From: Candidatus Crickella equi
Lineage (GTDB): Bacteria > Bacillota > Clostridia > Peptostreptococcales > Anaerovoracaceae
DNA: 57,163 nt
NCBI GenBank assembly: GCA_018064755.1
Contig: JAGHUP010000007.1
Coordinates: 1-57,163, forward strand
Direction of reading: 5' to 3'
Shown: piece by piece, positions 1 through 8,410 of the stretch
How the letters are laid out: every line of letters begins with the position of its first letter
How positions within the stretch are numbered: position 1 is the first letter of the stretch
The notes under the pieces: model-generated
What the model was told of the DNA's origin: nothing
Database searches by the model: none
Seen by the model: the letters and a program-made list of their open reading frames with translations, nothing else
Made by a program: the position numbers and the translations under genes

Positions 1-34
1 GCTCTGCTGAAACTTTCACTCCTTTTCGGCCCAT
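1..34 (-). CDS. Transposase N-terminus, partial (left copy)
   Basis: The minus-strand ATG at 34 opens a frame reading MGRKGVKVSAE before it leaves the window. An AAGGGAG ribosome-binding site lies 7 bases upstream. The basic start followed by SAE resembles OrfA of IS3/IS150-type elements, whose N-terminus is a helix-turn-helix. Only 11 codons are visible, so the family is tentative. Confidence 0.5.
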   Translation of the reverse strand, partial: MGRKGVKVSAE

Positions 35-101
35 ATGAAAACTCCCTTCATGATTAACAGTTTTGTTTTTCACTGTCTCTCATAAAGGGAGCATATCATC
101 A
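1..101 (-). mobile_element. Left-end IS copy, terminal 101 bp only
   Basis: These 101 bases are the exact reverse complement of 57063-57163. Read on the minus strand they start with TGATGATATGCTCCC, pass a purine-rich leader and enter a transposase reading frame that runs off the window. Identity stops at base 101, and a TG at the tip is typical of IS3-family ends. The IS150-group assignment is inference from the end sequence and the first residues of the ORF. The element body lies outside the window. Confidence 0.75.
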
Positions 102-133
102 ACCACACCGATTTTTTATTATTAACTATCTAA

Positions 134-1156
134 TTAAACCCATCTCAGGAGATCATCAAATAGGTAGATATTGCTGTAGTCCAGTCCAAGTTCTCCAGCC
201 TGTTCCTTTTTGATAATTTCAACAATCCTATCGTTGATTGGAGTTGGAACCTTACACTTCCTTCCCCACTCGCATACAACACCGTTGATTGCATCAACCT
301 CACAAGGTTTTTCCTTCTTGAGATCCTGCAGCATCGATGGCTCAATAAGTCTATGCTTCTTCATTGCAATAGGCAGAAGAGCAACGCCTGCAGCTCTCTT
401 AATTGGGTTGGTATAGTAGAAGAGCTTAGTAATATCCTTGCCCTGAACTGGTGCAAAAGCAACACCTGCAGCATGTCCAACATCGATGCATTCCTTCATG
501 CATCTAATTGCAACCTGCTTGGCTGTCTTGGTTTCGCTAACGTCTCCAAATAGTCCGCCTACGACAGTTCCAAGACCTGAGAACGTCGCATTAATCAATA
601 GTTTGGACCATCTAGCACCCATGAGATTATTCTCAACATATACAGGACACATCTTCTCCAGAAGCGACTTAACGAGTTCGAATCTATCATCAGGAACTCC
701 TGGCATCTTACCCATATGGAACGACAGTGAATCTGGATCAGAAGTCAGTGTACATACACCTGGTTCTGACATAGTTGCACCCCATTCAACCACACATCCA
801 ATAGTGTGTGACGGACCAACAATCTCTGCAATTCCTGGCTCAGGAAGACCATTCTGGAATGTAACTATAACACCCCTATTATCCAGGAAATCCTTGAGAT
901 ATGTTACAACCTCTGGGTTATGAAGCTGCTTGGTCATCAAGAAGATAACGTCATAGCGGCCAGTCATCTCGTTAGGGAATTTGGCATCAACCGCTACGTG
1001 CATATCCACAGTACCATTGATTGTTGCACCATTCTCCTTGAGAGCTGTAGTATGCTTCTCATTTCTGTTAATTAGTTCAATCGGAGTGCCCGACTGAGTA
1101 ATGTATGCACCGAGAACAGTTCCCAGAGATCCGGCACCATAAATCGCAAATTTCAT
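134..1156 (-). CDS. panE: 2-dehydropantoate 2-reductase (ketopantoate reductase)
   Basis: 340 aa, normal length for PanE/ApbA, which reduces ketopantoate to pantoate with NADPH in the cytoplasmic pantothenate/CoA route. The N-terminus carries the Rossmann motif GAGSLG (residues 7-12). QNG at 101-103 and WSKLLIN with Lys185 and Asn189 fit the catalytic Lys and substrate-binding Asn of the family. The C-terminal helical domain is complete. A GGAG site lies 7 bases before the ATG. It is the last gene of a minus-strand run headed by a permease and an amidohydrolase, so the substrate could be another branched 2-keto acid; many paralogues of this family are not true pantothenate enzymes. No terminator is evident between its stop and the IS end. 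Confidence 0.85.
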   Translation of the reverse strand: MKFAIYGAGSLGTVLGAYITQSGTPIELINRNEKHTTALKENGATINGTVDMHVAVDAKFPNEMTGRYDVIFLMTKQLHNPEVVTYLKDFLDNRGVIVTFQNGLPEPGIAEIVGPSHTIGCVVEWGATMSEPGVCTLTSDPDSLSFHMGKMPGVPDDRFELVKSLLEKMCPVYVENNLMGARWSKLLINATFSGLGTVVGGLFGDVSETKTAKQVAIRCMKECIDVGHAAGVAFAPVQGKDITKLFYYTNPIKRAAGVALLPIAMKKHRLIEPSMLQDLKKEKPCEVDAINGVVCEWGRKCKVPTPINDRIVEIIKKEQAGELGLDYSNIYLFDDLLRWV

Positions 1157-1176
1157 AATATTTCTCCTCTACTCAA

Positions 1177-1491
1177 TTAATACTCTTTGATACGCTTAAG
1201 CAGTGCTTCTACCTTATCTGCACTATAATTCATAAGTGCATGGGGACATCCCTGCCATTCAACCTCGGCAACAACATCAAACCCATTCATTCTGTAAAGC
1301 CTAATGTGCTTCCTTGAATCGGTATCAAGAAAATAGCCTCTAGGATTGTAGCCGACAATATCAGCCACTTCTTCCATGACATTCTCGTACATCATAGATG
1401 TACGCAAACTCTTATCCATCCAGCCAGCCTTCAAATAAACATCCTTTCGGGGATCATATTGATTCTTGTTCAGTTTGTTTTGCATCCTCAT
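1177..1491 (-). CDS. Hypothetical protein, about 104 aa
   Basis: The frame is open from 1692 (171 aa), but the first 67 codons read like untranslated leader: low complexity and no recognisable domain. The likely protein begins MRMQNKLNKNQYDPRK near 1491. The core is charged, with a conserved-looking middle (GYNPRGYFLDTDSRKHIRLYR) and WQGCPH near the end. No membrane segment is present and I do not recognise the family. It ends 20 bases before panE and is probably co-transcribed with it. No strong Shine-Dalgarno precedes 1491, whereas AAGGG lies upstream of the 1692 ATG, so the start is unsettled. Confidence 0.5.
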   Translation of the reverse strand: MRMQNKLNKNQYDPRKDVYLKAGWMDKSLRTSMMYENVMEEVADIVGYNPRGYFLDTDSRKHIRLYRMNGFDVVAEVEWQGCPHALMNYSADKVEALLKRIKEY

Positions 1492-1706
1492 TTGACTGAT
1501 TATCAAGGTAATAAGTCTAAAATTAAGATTCTTTATGCATAATTTTTTTACCCAACCAGGAAAAAAGAGAAACGGTAAGGATGTTTTTATTGATTTTCTT
1601 TTACCTGCTGGCACTATACAGAGCCCAGCCGACAGATCATCGTTTGTATACAAACAATCCATTAATGGAAATAGCCTGAAGTATGTATGCATATATATGA
1701 TATCCC
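1492..1706. other. Leader region with a 12-bp palindrome
   Basis: This stretch lies between a small ORF and the 104-aa core. It holds the perfect palindrome TTTGTATACAAA (1643-1654), a possible operator. I see no convincing promoter pair or terminator. It stays open in the frame of the downstream gene, so it may instead be coding. Confidence 0.35.
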
Positions 1707-1832
1707 TTATATTTTTTCATTCCCAAACAATGTCACATACAAGGGATACTCTAAATAACCATCGGATATTCTAGATATCAATTCGGGAAATTCTTTCTTA
1801 CTAATCTTTCTTGTTAAGATTCTGTGTTCCAT
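1707..1832 (-). CDS. 41-aa small ORF in frame behind the TAG
   Basis: It begins MEHRILTRKISKKEFPEL and ends TLFGNEKI. It lies in the same reading frame as the 25-aa ORF, separated only by TAG and four sense codons. An AGAAGG site spanning that stop lies 8 bases upstream of the ATG, so it could be translated separately. Alternatively it is the C-terminal two thirds of a single small protein with a premature amber codon. Function unknown. Confidence 0.45.
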   Translation of the reverse strand: MEHRILTRKISKKEFPELISRISDGYLEYPLYVTLFGNEKI

Positions 1833-1844
1833 ATAGCCATCCTT

Positions 1845-1922
1845 CTAGGATTTAAAATCCTCAAGAATGCTACGTGCTTTCTTGCACGCATCACAATCGC
1901 AGAATTTCTCTCCCTTAGCCAT
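1845..1922 (-). CDS. 25-aa Cys-rich peptide ORF ending at in-frame TAG
   Basis: The ORF reads MAKGEKFCDCDACKKARS and ends after ILEDFKS at TAG. A very strong AAGGAGG site overlaps the stop codon of the upstream amidohydrolase, 12 bases away, so translation is likely coupled. The CDCDAC triad could bind a metal or form disulfides. The same frame continues after the TAG as the next small ORF, so this may be the first third of one 71-residue protein interrupted by a nonsense codon. No family recognised. Confidence 0.55.
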   Translation of the reverse strand: MAKGEKFCDCDACKKARSILEDFKS

Positions 1923-1933
1923 TATTTTCCTCC

Positions 1934-3607
1934 TTATATCTTCTTAGGACGGGTCAGCATCATAGCTGCCAATTCAGCAACTGTGCCCTTCCATTTCTTG
2001 AAAGGCTTACCGCCATAATATGTCTTAACCGGTCTAAACGCTGCAACCTCATCGGCTGTCAGTTTCGCAAAATCCTGCTCCGCAGTGAAGAAATCCGCTA
2101 CCTTTCCGACTTCGAGCGTACCATAGTCATCATACTCCTGAAGTGCCTTCGCCGGATTGACAGTGTAACAAGTCAGTGCCTGATAAGGAGTGATTGACTC
2201 CTCTTCATTATAGAACTGAACCATTCCAAGCATCTGCATGAACGGATTCATCTCCTGTACCGGAGAATCTGAAGATCCGCACACTATGATTCCGGCATCA
2301 TAGATAGACTTAAATTTCATTCTGTCTCTAATATGCTGTGGCAATACCTGCTCATATGTATGCAGATATCTCTTATCTATCCAGGAATAGCCCGGTTGCA
2401 TCATCAGAGCATACTTGCCCTTCTTTAATTCTTCAAATGTCTCATCATCGAAGAATTCGCTATGTTCAATTCTATGCAGTCTTCCTGAAGATGTTCCATT
2501 TAGACCCTCAACAATTCTCTCAATTGCGCAGTCACCTATAGCATGAGATGCAATCTGATAGCCTTGAGAATCCGCTTCCTTACATATACGATTAACGAAT
2601 TCCTGACTGTAATAACAATCATGTGTTTCACCAGTATCGATATAGGATTCCCTGAATGCTGCTGAATGAGAACCGGAAGCTCCATCCATCTCCCAATTGC
2701 CGCAGCCACCAAGTCTAAGATGCTTCATATAGCGTCTATAAGGCTTCACACGGTCCAAAGTTGTATATTGCAGATACAGTCTAACTCCTATGTCAAAATG
2801 CCTTGCAAGGGCAATTATAAGCTTGGTTGTAACATCGTTCTTGCTGTCTTCGTTTCCCTCAAGAGCTCCGACAATATTGATGCCATACTCTCCGCAGTAA
2901 TTATGGAATTTTGCAACACCATTCGCAATATCCTTGACTCCCAGAGATTCGCCAACAGTGTCAATAATTCGGCCCTGTGCTGTTTCATTGGCCTCTCCCT
3001 GCAAAACTCCATCTGTCGTCTCTGGATCAATTCCCAACTTTTCCAGCATTGCCGTTGAATGCGCTGTCGAATGACCATCAAATCCATACAGAACAATCGC
3101 CCTTCCGCCTGCCCAATCATCAAGTTCTTCCTTGGTTGGCATACGTCTTTCATCTATTGCCGTAATTACATACTGTTTGCCTACAAGTATAGCATCTTCG
3201 GATTTGTCTGATGCATATTCTCTAACTCTAGCCTCGACGCCTTCCAAAGTATGTGGTTCAACACTATTTCCTATAATATCGCAGCAATTGAAACCTGTAG
3301 CCATGCTGGCAACAGTTTGAAGCAGATGCGTATGTCCATCTGTCAGGCAAGGATATACGTGCTTACCATTGAGATTAATCATCTCCGGCAGTTCCAATCT
3401 TCTCTGATAACTGGAATTCTTGGAACTCATATCAGGATTGGGCGTACCAATCCATTTGGCGGTATTCTCATCTATATATTCATCAACCTGTTCTTTGCAA
3501 TCAAACCTCCTGGCAATCCTGCCTTCAGTAACAAGCATGCCATAGAAAGTGTCCTCCTCAGAACACATCGAATGTATTATTCCATTGAAAAAAAGTCTGT
3601 TCTTCAT
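1934..3607 (-). CDS. Amidohydrolase family protein, YtcJ-like
   Basis: 557 aa, the usual size of the Amidohydro_3/YtcJ group of metal-dependent hydrolases of amide or related bonds in a TIM barrel. Visible metal-site elements are DGHTH (His92, His94), SHAIGD (His355), HRIEH (His378, His382) and SSDSPV (Asp447). The C-terminus returns to the small beta-sandwich (GTLEVGKVADF). No signal peptide is seen, so it is cytoplasmic. Its ATG directly abuts the stop of the upstream permease (3608), which suggests that the permease imports its substrate. The substrate itself cannot be read from the sequence; members of this group act on N-acyl amino acids, formamides and others. Confidence 0.8.
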   Translation of the reverse strand: MKNRLFFNGIIHSMCSEEDTFYGMLVTEGRIARRFDCKEQVDEYIDENTAKWIGTPNPDMSSKNSSYQRRLELPEMINLNGKHVYPCLTDGHTHLLQTVASMATGFNCCDIIGNSVEPHTLEGVEARVREYASDKSEDAILVGKQYVITAIDERRMPTKEELDDWAGGRAIVLYGFDGHSTAHSTAMLEKLGIDPETTDGVLQGEANETAQGRIIDTVGESLGVKDIANGVAKFHNYCGEYGINIVGALEGNEDSKNDVTTKLIIALARHFDIGVRLYLQYTTLDRVKPYRRYMKHLRLGGCGNWEMDGASGSHSAAFRESYIDTGETHDCYYSQEFVNRICKEADSQGYQIASHAIGDCAIERIVEGLNGTSSGRLHRIEHSEFFDDETFEELKKGKYALMMQPGYSWIDKRYLHTYEQVLPQHIRDRMKFKSIYDAGIIVCGSSDSPVQEMNPFMQMLGMVQFYNEEESITPYQALTCYTVNPAKALQEYDDYGTLEVGKVADFFTAEQDFAKLTADEVAAFRPVKTYYGGKPFKKWKGTVAELAAMMLTRPKKI

Positions 3608-4744
3608 TTATACAGGTACTATGCTTCCAATTCCCATCAGGATATATGCAATGATTGTAATTGCACATATCAGTTTTCCATTGTGCTTCAGCATTGATCC
3701 GCCAGGTGCTTTCTTGGAATTAATGAAAGCCGGAACTATCATCACTGCAATTACAATTGAAATAAGTCCTCCAGCGAGTCTCATTATTTCCATAAAGTTA
3801 CCAAGATTAATCAGAGCGAGAATGAGTGATGGAAGTGTTGCAACCAGCCATGACAGTCTTGCTCCCATCTTGGTTGTCTCCTGAACTATATCAGCCAAGG
3901 CAAGGGACAGAGACCAATAAGTTGTCAGCATAGCCAGCACGATAAAGATGCTTCCGACAACTTGCGCCCAGAGACCAATTCCTTCAGACCAACCTATCAT
4001 TCCAACTTCAGTAACCTCAGTTGATGCCAGCAGTGCACAGAAGTTAATTACAATGATAATGACGAAGTTATTCAAGAATCCGAGAAATATTGCCTTCTTG
4101 ATTTTCTTTCTATCGCCCCTGAGACCGACAACGGCCTGTGGAACTGAGAAGAATGCTGACATACTGAACATTGCCATTCCATAGTAAGCCAAAATGCCGT
4201 TGAAATCAGCCTTCATCATTGGTACTTCATTGTGTCCCTCAACCAGAGATGCGACGGCAAGAATTCCAACCATCACGAAAATTATTGTAACCGCAAGCGA
4301 CTCAGACATTCCTACGAACTTTAGTCCGAAGAATACGACGGCAGCCGCTATGATATAGAATATCAATTTGGCAACAAAGTTCGGTACATGAATCAAGCTG
4401 ACAATTAGTTCCTCAGCCCCGGTAATATAGCCGGTAAGATTGGTGAAGAGTATTGCCAGAAGAAGTCCGAAGAATCCGATGGTCAACACCTTCTTGAACC
4501 TGCCTTTGAACAGGAACTGCTCAAGGCAAGCGATAATCTGATCTCCGCTCTCCGTTTTGAAGGAAAGATCTGCAATCATCAGATGTAAAACATAACTCGC
4601 TGCAAAAGCTACAACGAGCACTATGAGCGAGTTAATAAATCCTATTTTGTTTGCCAAATAAGGCATGGAGAGCACACCACCACCGACACCATAGCCGGTG
4701 ATGATGCATGCTGCTTCCCATGTAGTTAATTGTTTGTTGTTCAT
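3608..4744 (-). CDS. Amino acid permease, HAAAP/AAAP-like
   Basis: 378 aa of mostly hydrophobic sequence with about 11 predicted membrane segments. The first helix carries GYGVGGGVLSMPYLANKIGF, the glycine-rich substrate/ion motif of the aromatic and hydroxy amino acid permease group within the APC superfamily. It probably imports an amino acid or a small derivative by proton or sodium symport. It heads the minus-strand set permease - amidohydrolase - small ORFs - PanE. The 28-base gap to the hydrogenase gene upstream holds no clear terminator, so read-through is possible. Confidence 0.75.
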   Translation of the reverse strand: MNNKQLTTWEAACIITGYGVGGGVLSMPYLANKIGFINSLIVLVVAFAASYVLHLMIADLSFKTESGDQIIACLEQFLFKGRFKKVLTIGFFGLLLAILFTNLTGYITGAEELIVSLIHVPNFVAKLIFYIIAAAVVFFGLKFVGMSESLAVTIIFVMVGILAVASLVEGHNEVPMMKADFNGILAYYGMAMFSMSAFFSVPQAVVGLRGDRKKIKKAIFLGFLNNFVIIIVINFCALLASTEVTEVGMIGWSEGIGLWAQVVGSIFIVLAMLTTYWSLSLALADIVQETTKMGARLSWLVATLPSLILALINLGNFMEIMRLAGGLISIVIAVMIVPAFINSKKAPGGSMLKHNGKLICAITIIAYILMGIGSIVPV

Positions 4745-4772
4745 ATAGTATAACGTCTAATTGAATAAGCTA

Positions 4773-6497
4773 CTAGAGACTCCAATCTTCCTGCTTAGTG
4801 TGCAGTAATTCGTGTGACTTGTGTGAAAGTGGCTTCTCGAAGAACTCCTTATAGATAGCCTGAACGTCAGGATTCTCGTGGGATCTTCTGAGCGGATTCT
4901 TCTTGTCGATTACGTAGAGTCTTTCCTTACGTTCACCAGCAAGCTCTGCTCCATCAACAATAGGCTGTCCGCCGCCGCCAGCACATCCGCCTGGGCAAGC
5001 CATAATCTCAACGAAATCGTACTCTGCTCTTCCGGACTTAATCTCTTCCATAAGAGCTCTTGTATTAGCAAGTCCAGATGCGATAGCAACTCTTACAGTG
5101 ATATCTCCTGCCTGGAATGTTGCATCTCTCCAGCCGTTGAGGCCTCTTACATCCTTGAATGCGTCAGCATCAACTTCTTCGCCAGTAATCAGGAAGTAAG
5201 CAGATCTAAGCGCTGCCTCCATTACGCCGCCTGTTGCTCCGAAGATAACAGCAGCTCCTGTACCGCTACCGAGTGGGCTGTCAAATTCTTCTTCTGGGAG
5301 AAGTTCAGGGATGATGCTGAGCTTCTTAACAGCTCTTCCGAACTCTCTTGTAGTAAGAACCATATCAACATCCTTATCAGATGCATCATTAACCTCTGGA
5401 ACATCACACTCATACTTCTTAGCAGTACATGGCATAATGGATACGCAGAAGATGTCTTTAGCTTCCTTGCCAATCTTCTCAGCGAAGTAGCTCTTAGCAA
5501 CAGCTCCGAACATCTGCTGAGGTGATTTAGCTGTGGACAGATTGTTAACATACTCAGGATAGTGCATCTTAACGAATCTTACCCAACCTGGACAGCAAGA
5601 TGTGAACATAGGCATCTTGTACTCGCCTGGGTGAGTCATTCTCTCGATGAACTCGCTTCCCTCTTCCATGATAGTCAGGTCTGCAGTGAAGTTAGTGTCG
5701 AATACATAGTCAACGCCGAGTCTTCTCATAGCTGCAGCCATTCTCTTCTCTGTTGCGAATTCAGGATTAAGGCCGAGCTCATCTCCCCATGCAGCTCTTA
5801 CTGCAGGAGCAACCTGAGCAACAACAATCTTATCTGGATCAGCGATAGCATCGAAGAGTTTCTGAGTATCGTCTCTCTCAATGAGAGCTCCAACTGGGCA
5901 GTGAGTTACGCACTGACCGCACATAGCACAACCTGCTTCTGTGAGAGTCTTAGCACCAGTAACTCCAACTCTTGCATGGCTGCCAGTTCCGATGAGATCC
6001 CAGACATTGACGCCCTGAATCTGATCGCAAACCTCGATACAACGCATGCAGGAGATGCACTTGCTATCCTTTCTAGTGAAAGGCAGAGACATATCCCATT
6101 TATCCTTAGGAGCCTTCTGCTCATAAGGGTTGTCATTGATGTTTAATTCCTGAGTCAGCTCCTGCAGTTTGCAGTTACCGCTTCTCTTGCAAGTAACGCA
6201 ATTGCCATCATGCTTTGCCAGGATGAGTTTCAGGTTAGTTTCTCTAGCCTTGAGAACTCTTGGTGAATTAGTTTTAACGACCATGCCCTCTTCACAGAGT
6301 GTGTTGCAAGCTGCGTTCAGTTTGGACTGACCCTCAACCTCTACAACACAGATACGACAAGCGCCGATATCGTTCAGGTCCTTGAAATAACAAAGTGTAG
6401 GAATCTTAATTCCTGCCTGAGCGGCTGCGTTCAGAATGGTAGTACCCTCTTCTACAGCAATATTCTTTCCATCGATTACGAGATTAATCTTAGCCAT
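4773..6497 (-). CDS. [FeFe]-hydrogenase, M3-type, probable group A2
   Basis: 574 aa, the same length and architecture as clostridial CpI. In order: a plant-type [2Fe-2S] domain (Cys36, 47, 50, 64), a His-Cys3 [4Fe-4S] site (HDGNCVTC), two [4Fe-4S] sites (CISCMRCIEVC, CAMCGQCVTHC) and the H-cluster domain with TSCCPGW, MPCTAKKYE and ACPGGCAGGGGQP. It interconverts protons and H2 in the cytoplasm. The next gene upstream overlaps it (ATG at 6497) and is a NuoF-cluster/GltD fusion. This arrangement is known from group A2, the 'glutamate synthase-linked' [FeFe]-hydrogenases, so the likely partner couple is NAD(P)H. No HydEFG maturases are present in the window. Confidence 0.93.
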   Translation of the reverse strand: MAKINLVIDGKNIAVEEGTTILNAAAQAGIKIPTLCYFKDLNDIGACRICVVEVEGQSKLNAACNTLCEEGMVVKTNSPRVLKARETNLKLILAKHDGNCVTCKRSGNCKLQELTQELNINDNPYEQKAPKDKWDMSLPFTRKDSKCISCMRCIEVCDQIQGVNVWDLIGTGSHARVGVTGAKTLTEAGCAMCGQCVTHCPVGALIERDDTQKLFDAIADPDKIVVAQVAPAVRAAWGDELGLNPEFATEKRMAAAMRRLGVDYVFDTNFTADLTIMEEGSEFIERMTHPGEYKMPMFTSCCPGWVRFVKMHYPEYVNNLSTAKSPQQMFGAVAKSYFAEKIGKEAKDIFCVSIMPCTAKKYECDVPEVNDASDKDVDMVLTTREFGRAVKKLSIIPELLPEEEFDSPLGSGTGAAVIFGATGGVMEAALRSAYFLITGEEVDADAFKDVRGLNGWRDATFQAGDITVRVAIASGLANTRALMEEIKSGRAEYDFVEIMACPGGCAGGGGQPIVDGAELAGERKERLYVIDKKNPLRRSHENPDVQAIYKEFFEKPLSHKSHELLHTKQEDWSL

Positions 6498-8308
6498 TAG
6501 AGTGTACCCTCCTTTCTCTTTCCAAGACCATAGTGGTCACAACGCATACATCTTGAGCACTCCTGCTTGCACTCCTCATCACTCATACCAAACTCCATGA
6601 GATTGAAGTCGTTCTTACGCTCTGCCGCAGGACGCTCTGTGAGGTTAACTCTGCCGCATGGGCCCTGGAACTTGTATGATGCAGGAACTCTTGGAGCAGC
6701 AACTCTAATATCTCCATTGCCGCCAAGATATTCATCCATATGTGAAGCAGCAACCTTGCCACCTTCGATGGCTCTGATTACTGTCTCAGGTCCGAATACG
6801 CAATCTCCACCTGCGAATACTCCATCACCAACTGCTCCGAAGATATCTGTTGGGATATTGGACTTTCTTCCAACAGGTACACCATTCTCTTCGAATGGCT
6901 TGGAATCAATTGCCTGTCCAATTGCTACGATAACGATATCACAAGGAACTACAGTCTCAGGTGCATCAGCAGCACTTACTGATGGTCTACCTCTATCGAC
7001 AGGTCCTGTAATCTGCTGCTGCAGTACCATTCCTGTTACCTTACCGTTCTCGAGCTGAACTTTAACAGGTGCCATCATGCTCATGATTTCAGCGCCTTCT
7101 GCCATAGCACCTTCGATTTCCTCTGTCTGAGCTGGCATATCCTCAACTCTTCTTCTGTATGCGCAGATAACCTTGTCAGCACCGAGTCTAATTGATGATC
7201 TTGTCGCATCCATCGCTACGTTACCACCACCGATAACTACGACTGTTTTGCCCTTGAAGCTTGGAGCCTCACCATCACCGATCTTTCTTAAGATCTCAAC
7301 AGCGGACATAACGCCCTCGCCATCTTCGCCTTCAACTCTCAGGCCGGAACCCTTCTGTGCTCCGATTGCCAGATATACCGCATCGTACTCCTTCTTGATA
7401 GCTTCGAACTTAGCCTTATCGACGGATACGTTCTTCTCTACTTCAATACCTGTTCCGATGATTGCATCGATATCTGCATCGAGCCACTTGTCAGGCAGTC
7501 TGTATGGAGGAATTCCATATCTGAGCATTCCGCCGAGCTGCTTTCTCTGCTCGAACACCTTAACCTCGTGACCCTTGAGTCTCAGGTAATAAGCTGCTGT
7601 AAGTCCGGATGGACCGCCACCGATGATTGCAACCTTCTTGCCTGTAGCTGCTGCAACTTCTGGTGTTGCAACCTTGCCAGCCTTCTCAACTGCAACTCTC
7701 TTGAGGCCTCTGATATTTACAGCATCATCTACAAGATTACGACGGCAATCTCTCTCACATGGATGCTCGCAAACAAGTCCACATACGCTTGGGAAAGGAT
7801 TGTCCTTTCTAATTGTCTTTATTGCATCAGCATAATTTCCCGCCTGTACATTTCCAATGTATCCAGGGATATCAACGTGTGCAGGGCACGCTGCCATGCA
7901 TGGGATATCGTGGAAATTAGCTGTACACATTCCTGTCTGAACATGAGCTACATAATCGTCTTTGAACGCCTTGAATCCGTCCAAAACGAGCTTAGCTCCT
8001 TCAAAACCGATTGCGCAATCTGCGGAGTCTGAGATAGCCTGGGCAGTTGTCTCGATTACGTCGAGATCTGCCATAGTAGCTTCGCCATCCAGAACCTTAT
8101 CCAGAAGTGCAGCCAGTTTGTCTAATCCGATACGACATGGAACGCACTTACCACAGCTCTGTGCAAGGCACATCTTAAGGAATGCGCTTGTCAGTTCAAC
8201 TGGGCAGTTACCTGTAGGTGAGCCCTCAAGTCTTCTTGAGATATCATCATACAGAGTCTTCATGATTTTGTCCGCATCAGATGGTCTGATAATTCTTTCA
8301 TTGGACAT
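6497..8308 (-). CDS. NuoF-type FeS domain fused to GltD-like NAD(P)H oxidoreductase
   Basis: 603 aa from the ATG at 8308, which has GGGGTGAT 7 bases upstream; an upstream in-frame start at 8359 looks spurious. The N-terminus holds only the C-terminal [4Fe-4S] domain of NuoF (SCGKCVPCRIG, then SADC), without the FMN/NADH fold. Next comes the dihydropyrimidine-dehydrogenase/GltD cluster domain (CMAACPAHV, CGLVCEHPCERDC), then two nucleotide folds (GGGPSGLTAAYYL for FAD, GGGNVAMDA for NAD(P)H) and a Cys-rich tail (CKQECSRCMRC). It probably carries electrons between NAD(P)H and the hydrogenase encoded next. A larger GltD-type relative lies at 24431-27205. Confidence 0.85.
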   Translation of the reverse strand: MSNERIIRPSDADKIMKTLYDDISRRLEGSPTGNCPVELTSAFLKMCLAQSCGKCVPCRIGLDKLAALLDKVLDGEATMADLDVIETTAQAISDSADCAIGFEGAKLVLDGFKAFKDDYVAHVQTGMCTANFHDIPCMAACPAHVDIPGYIGNVQAGNYADAIKTIRKDNPFPSVCGLVCEHPCERDCRRNLVDDAVNIRGLKRVAVEKAGKVATPEVAAATGKKVAIIGGGPSGLTAAYYLRLKGHEVKVFEQRKQLGGMLRYGIPPYRLPDKWLDADIDAIIGTGIEVEKNVSVDKAKFEAIKKEYDAVYLAIGAQKGSGLRVEGEDGEGVMSAVEILRKIGDGEAPSFKGKTVVVIGGGNVAMDATRSSIRLGADKVICAYRRRVEDMPAQTEEIEGAMAEGAEIMSMMAPVKVQLENGKVTGMVLQQQITGPVDRGRPSVSAADAPETVVPCDIVIVAIGQAIDSKPFEENGVPVGRKSNIPTDIFGAVGDGVFAGGDCVFGPETVIRAIEGGKVAASHMDEYLGGNGDIRVAAPRVPASYKFQGPCGRVNLTERPAAERKNDFNLMEFGMSDEECKQECSRCMRCDHYGLGKRKEGTL

Positions 8309-8410
8309 ATATATCACCCCTTTTTTAATATCAAAATCTTTCCAAATTAATAGTACCATATATGAGCATTTTTATCGCCTCTTGCACGGAAAAAATGCCA
8401 GCATTAGTTG
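8309..8410. other. Intergenic gap upstream of the hydrogenase operon
   Basis: AT-rich spacer between hypB and the NuoF/GltD gene. It holds an inverted repeat GCATTTTT...AAAAATGC (minus strand), which could be a weak terminator or an operator. No convincing -35/-10 pair was found, so the hydrogenase genes may be partly co-transcribed with hypB. Confidence 0.35.

Noticed and set aside
486-923. 145-aa plus-strand ORF inside panE
   Set aside because: Complementary to the complete ketopantoate reductase; no ribosome-binding site.
1845-1847. TAG as a pyrrolysine codon
   Set aside because: TAG ends several ordinary genes here (hydrogenase, nikO, the substrate-binding protein), and no Pyl genes are visible; a nonsense mutation or two peptides is simpler.
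4878-5525. 215-aa plus-strand ORF opposite the hydrogenase
   Set aside because: Antisense shadow: Ser/Cys-rich composition, no ribosome-binding site, and the minus strand encodes a textbook [FeFe]-hydrogenase.
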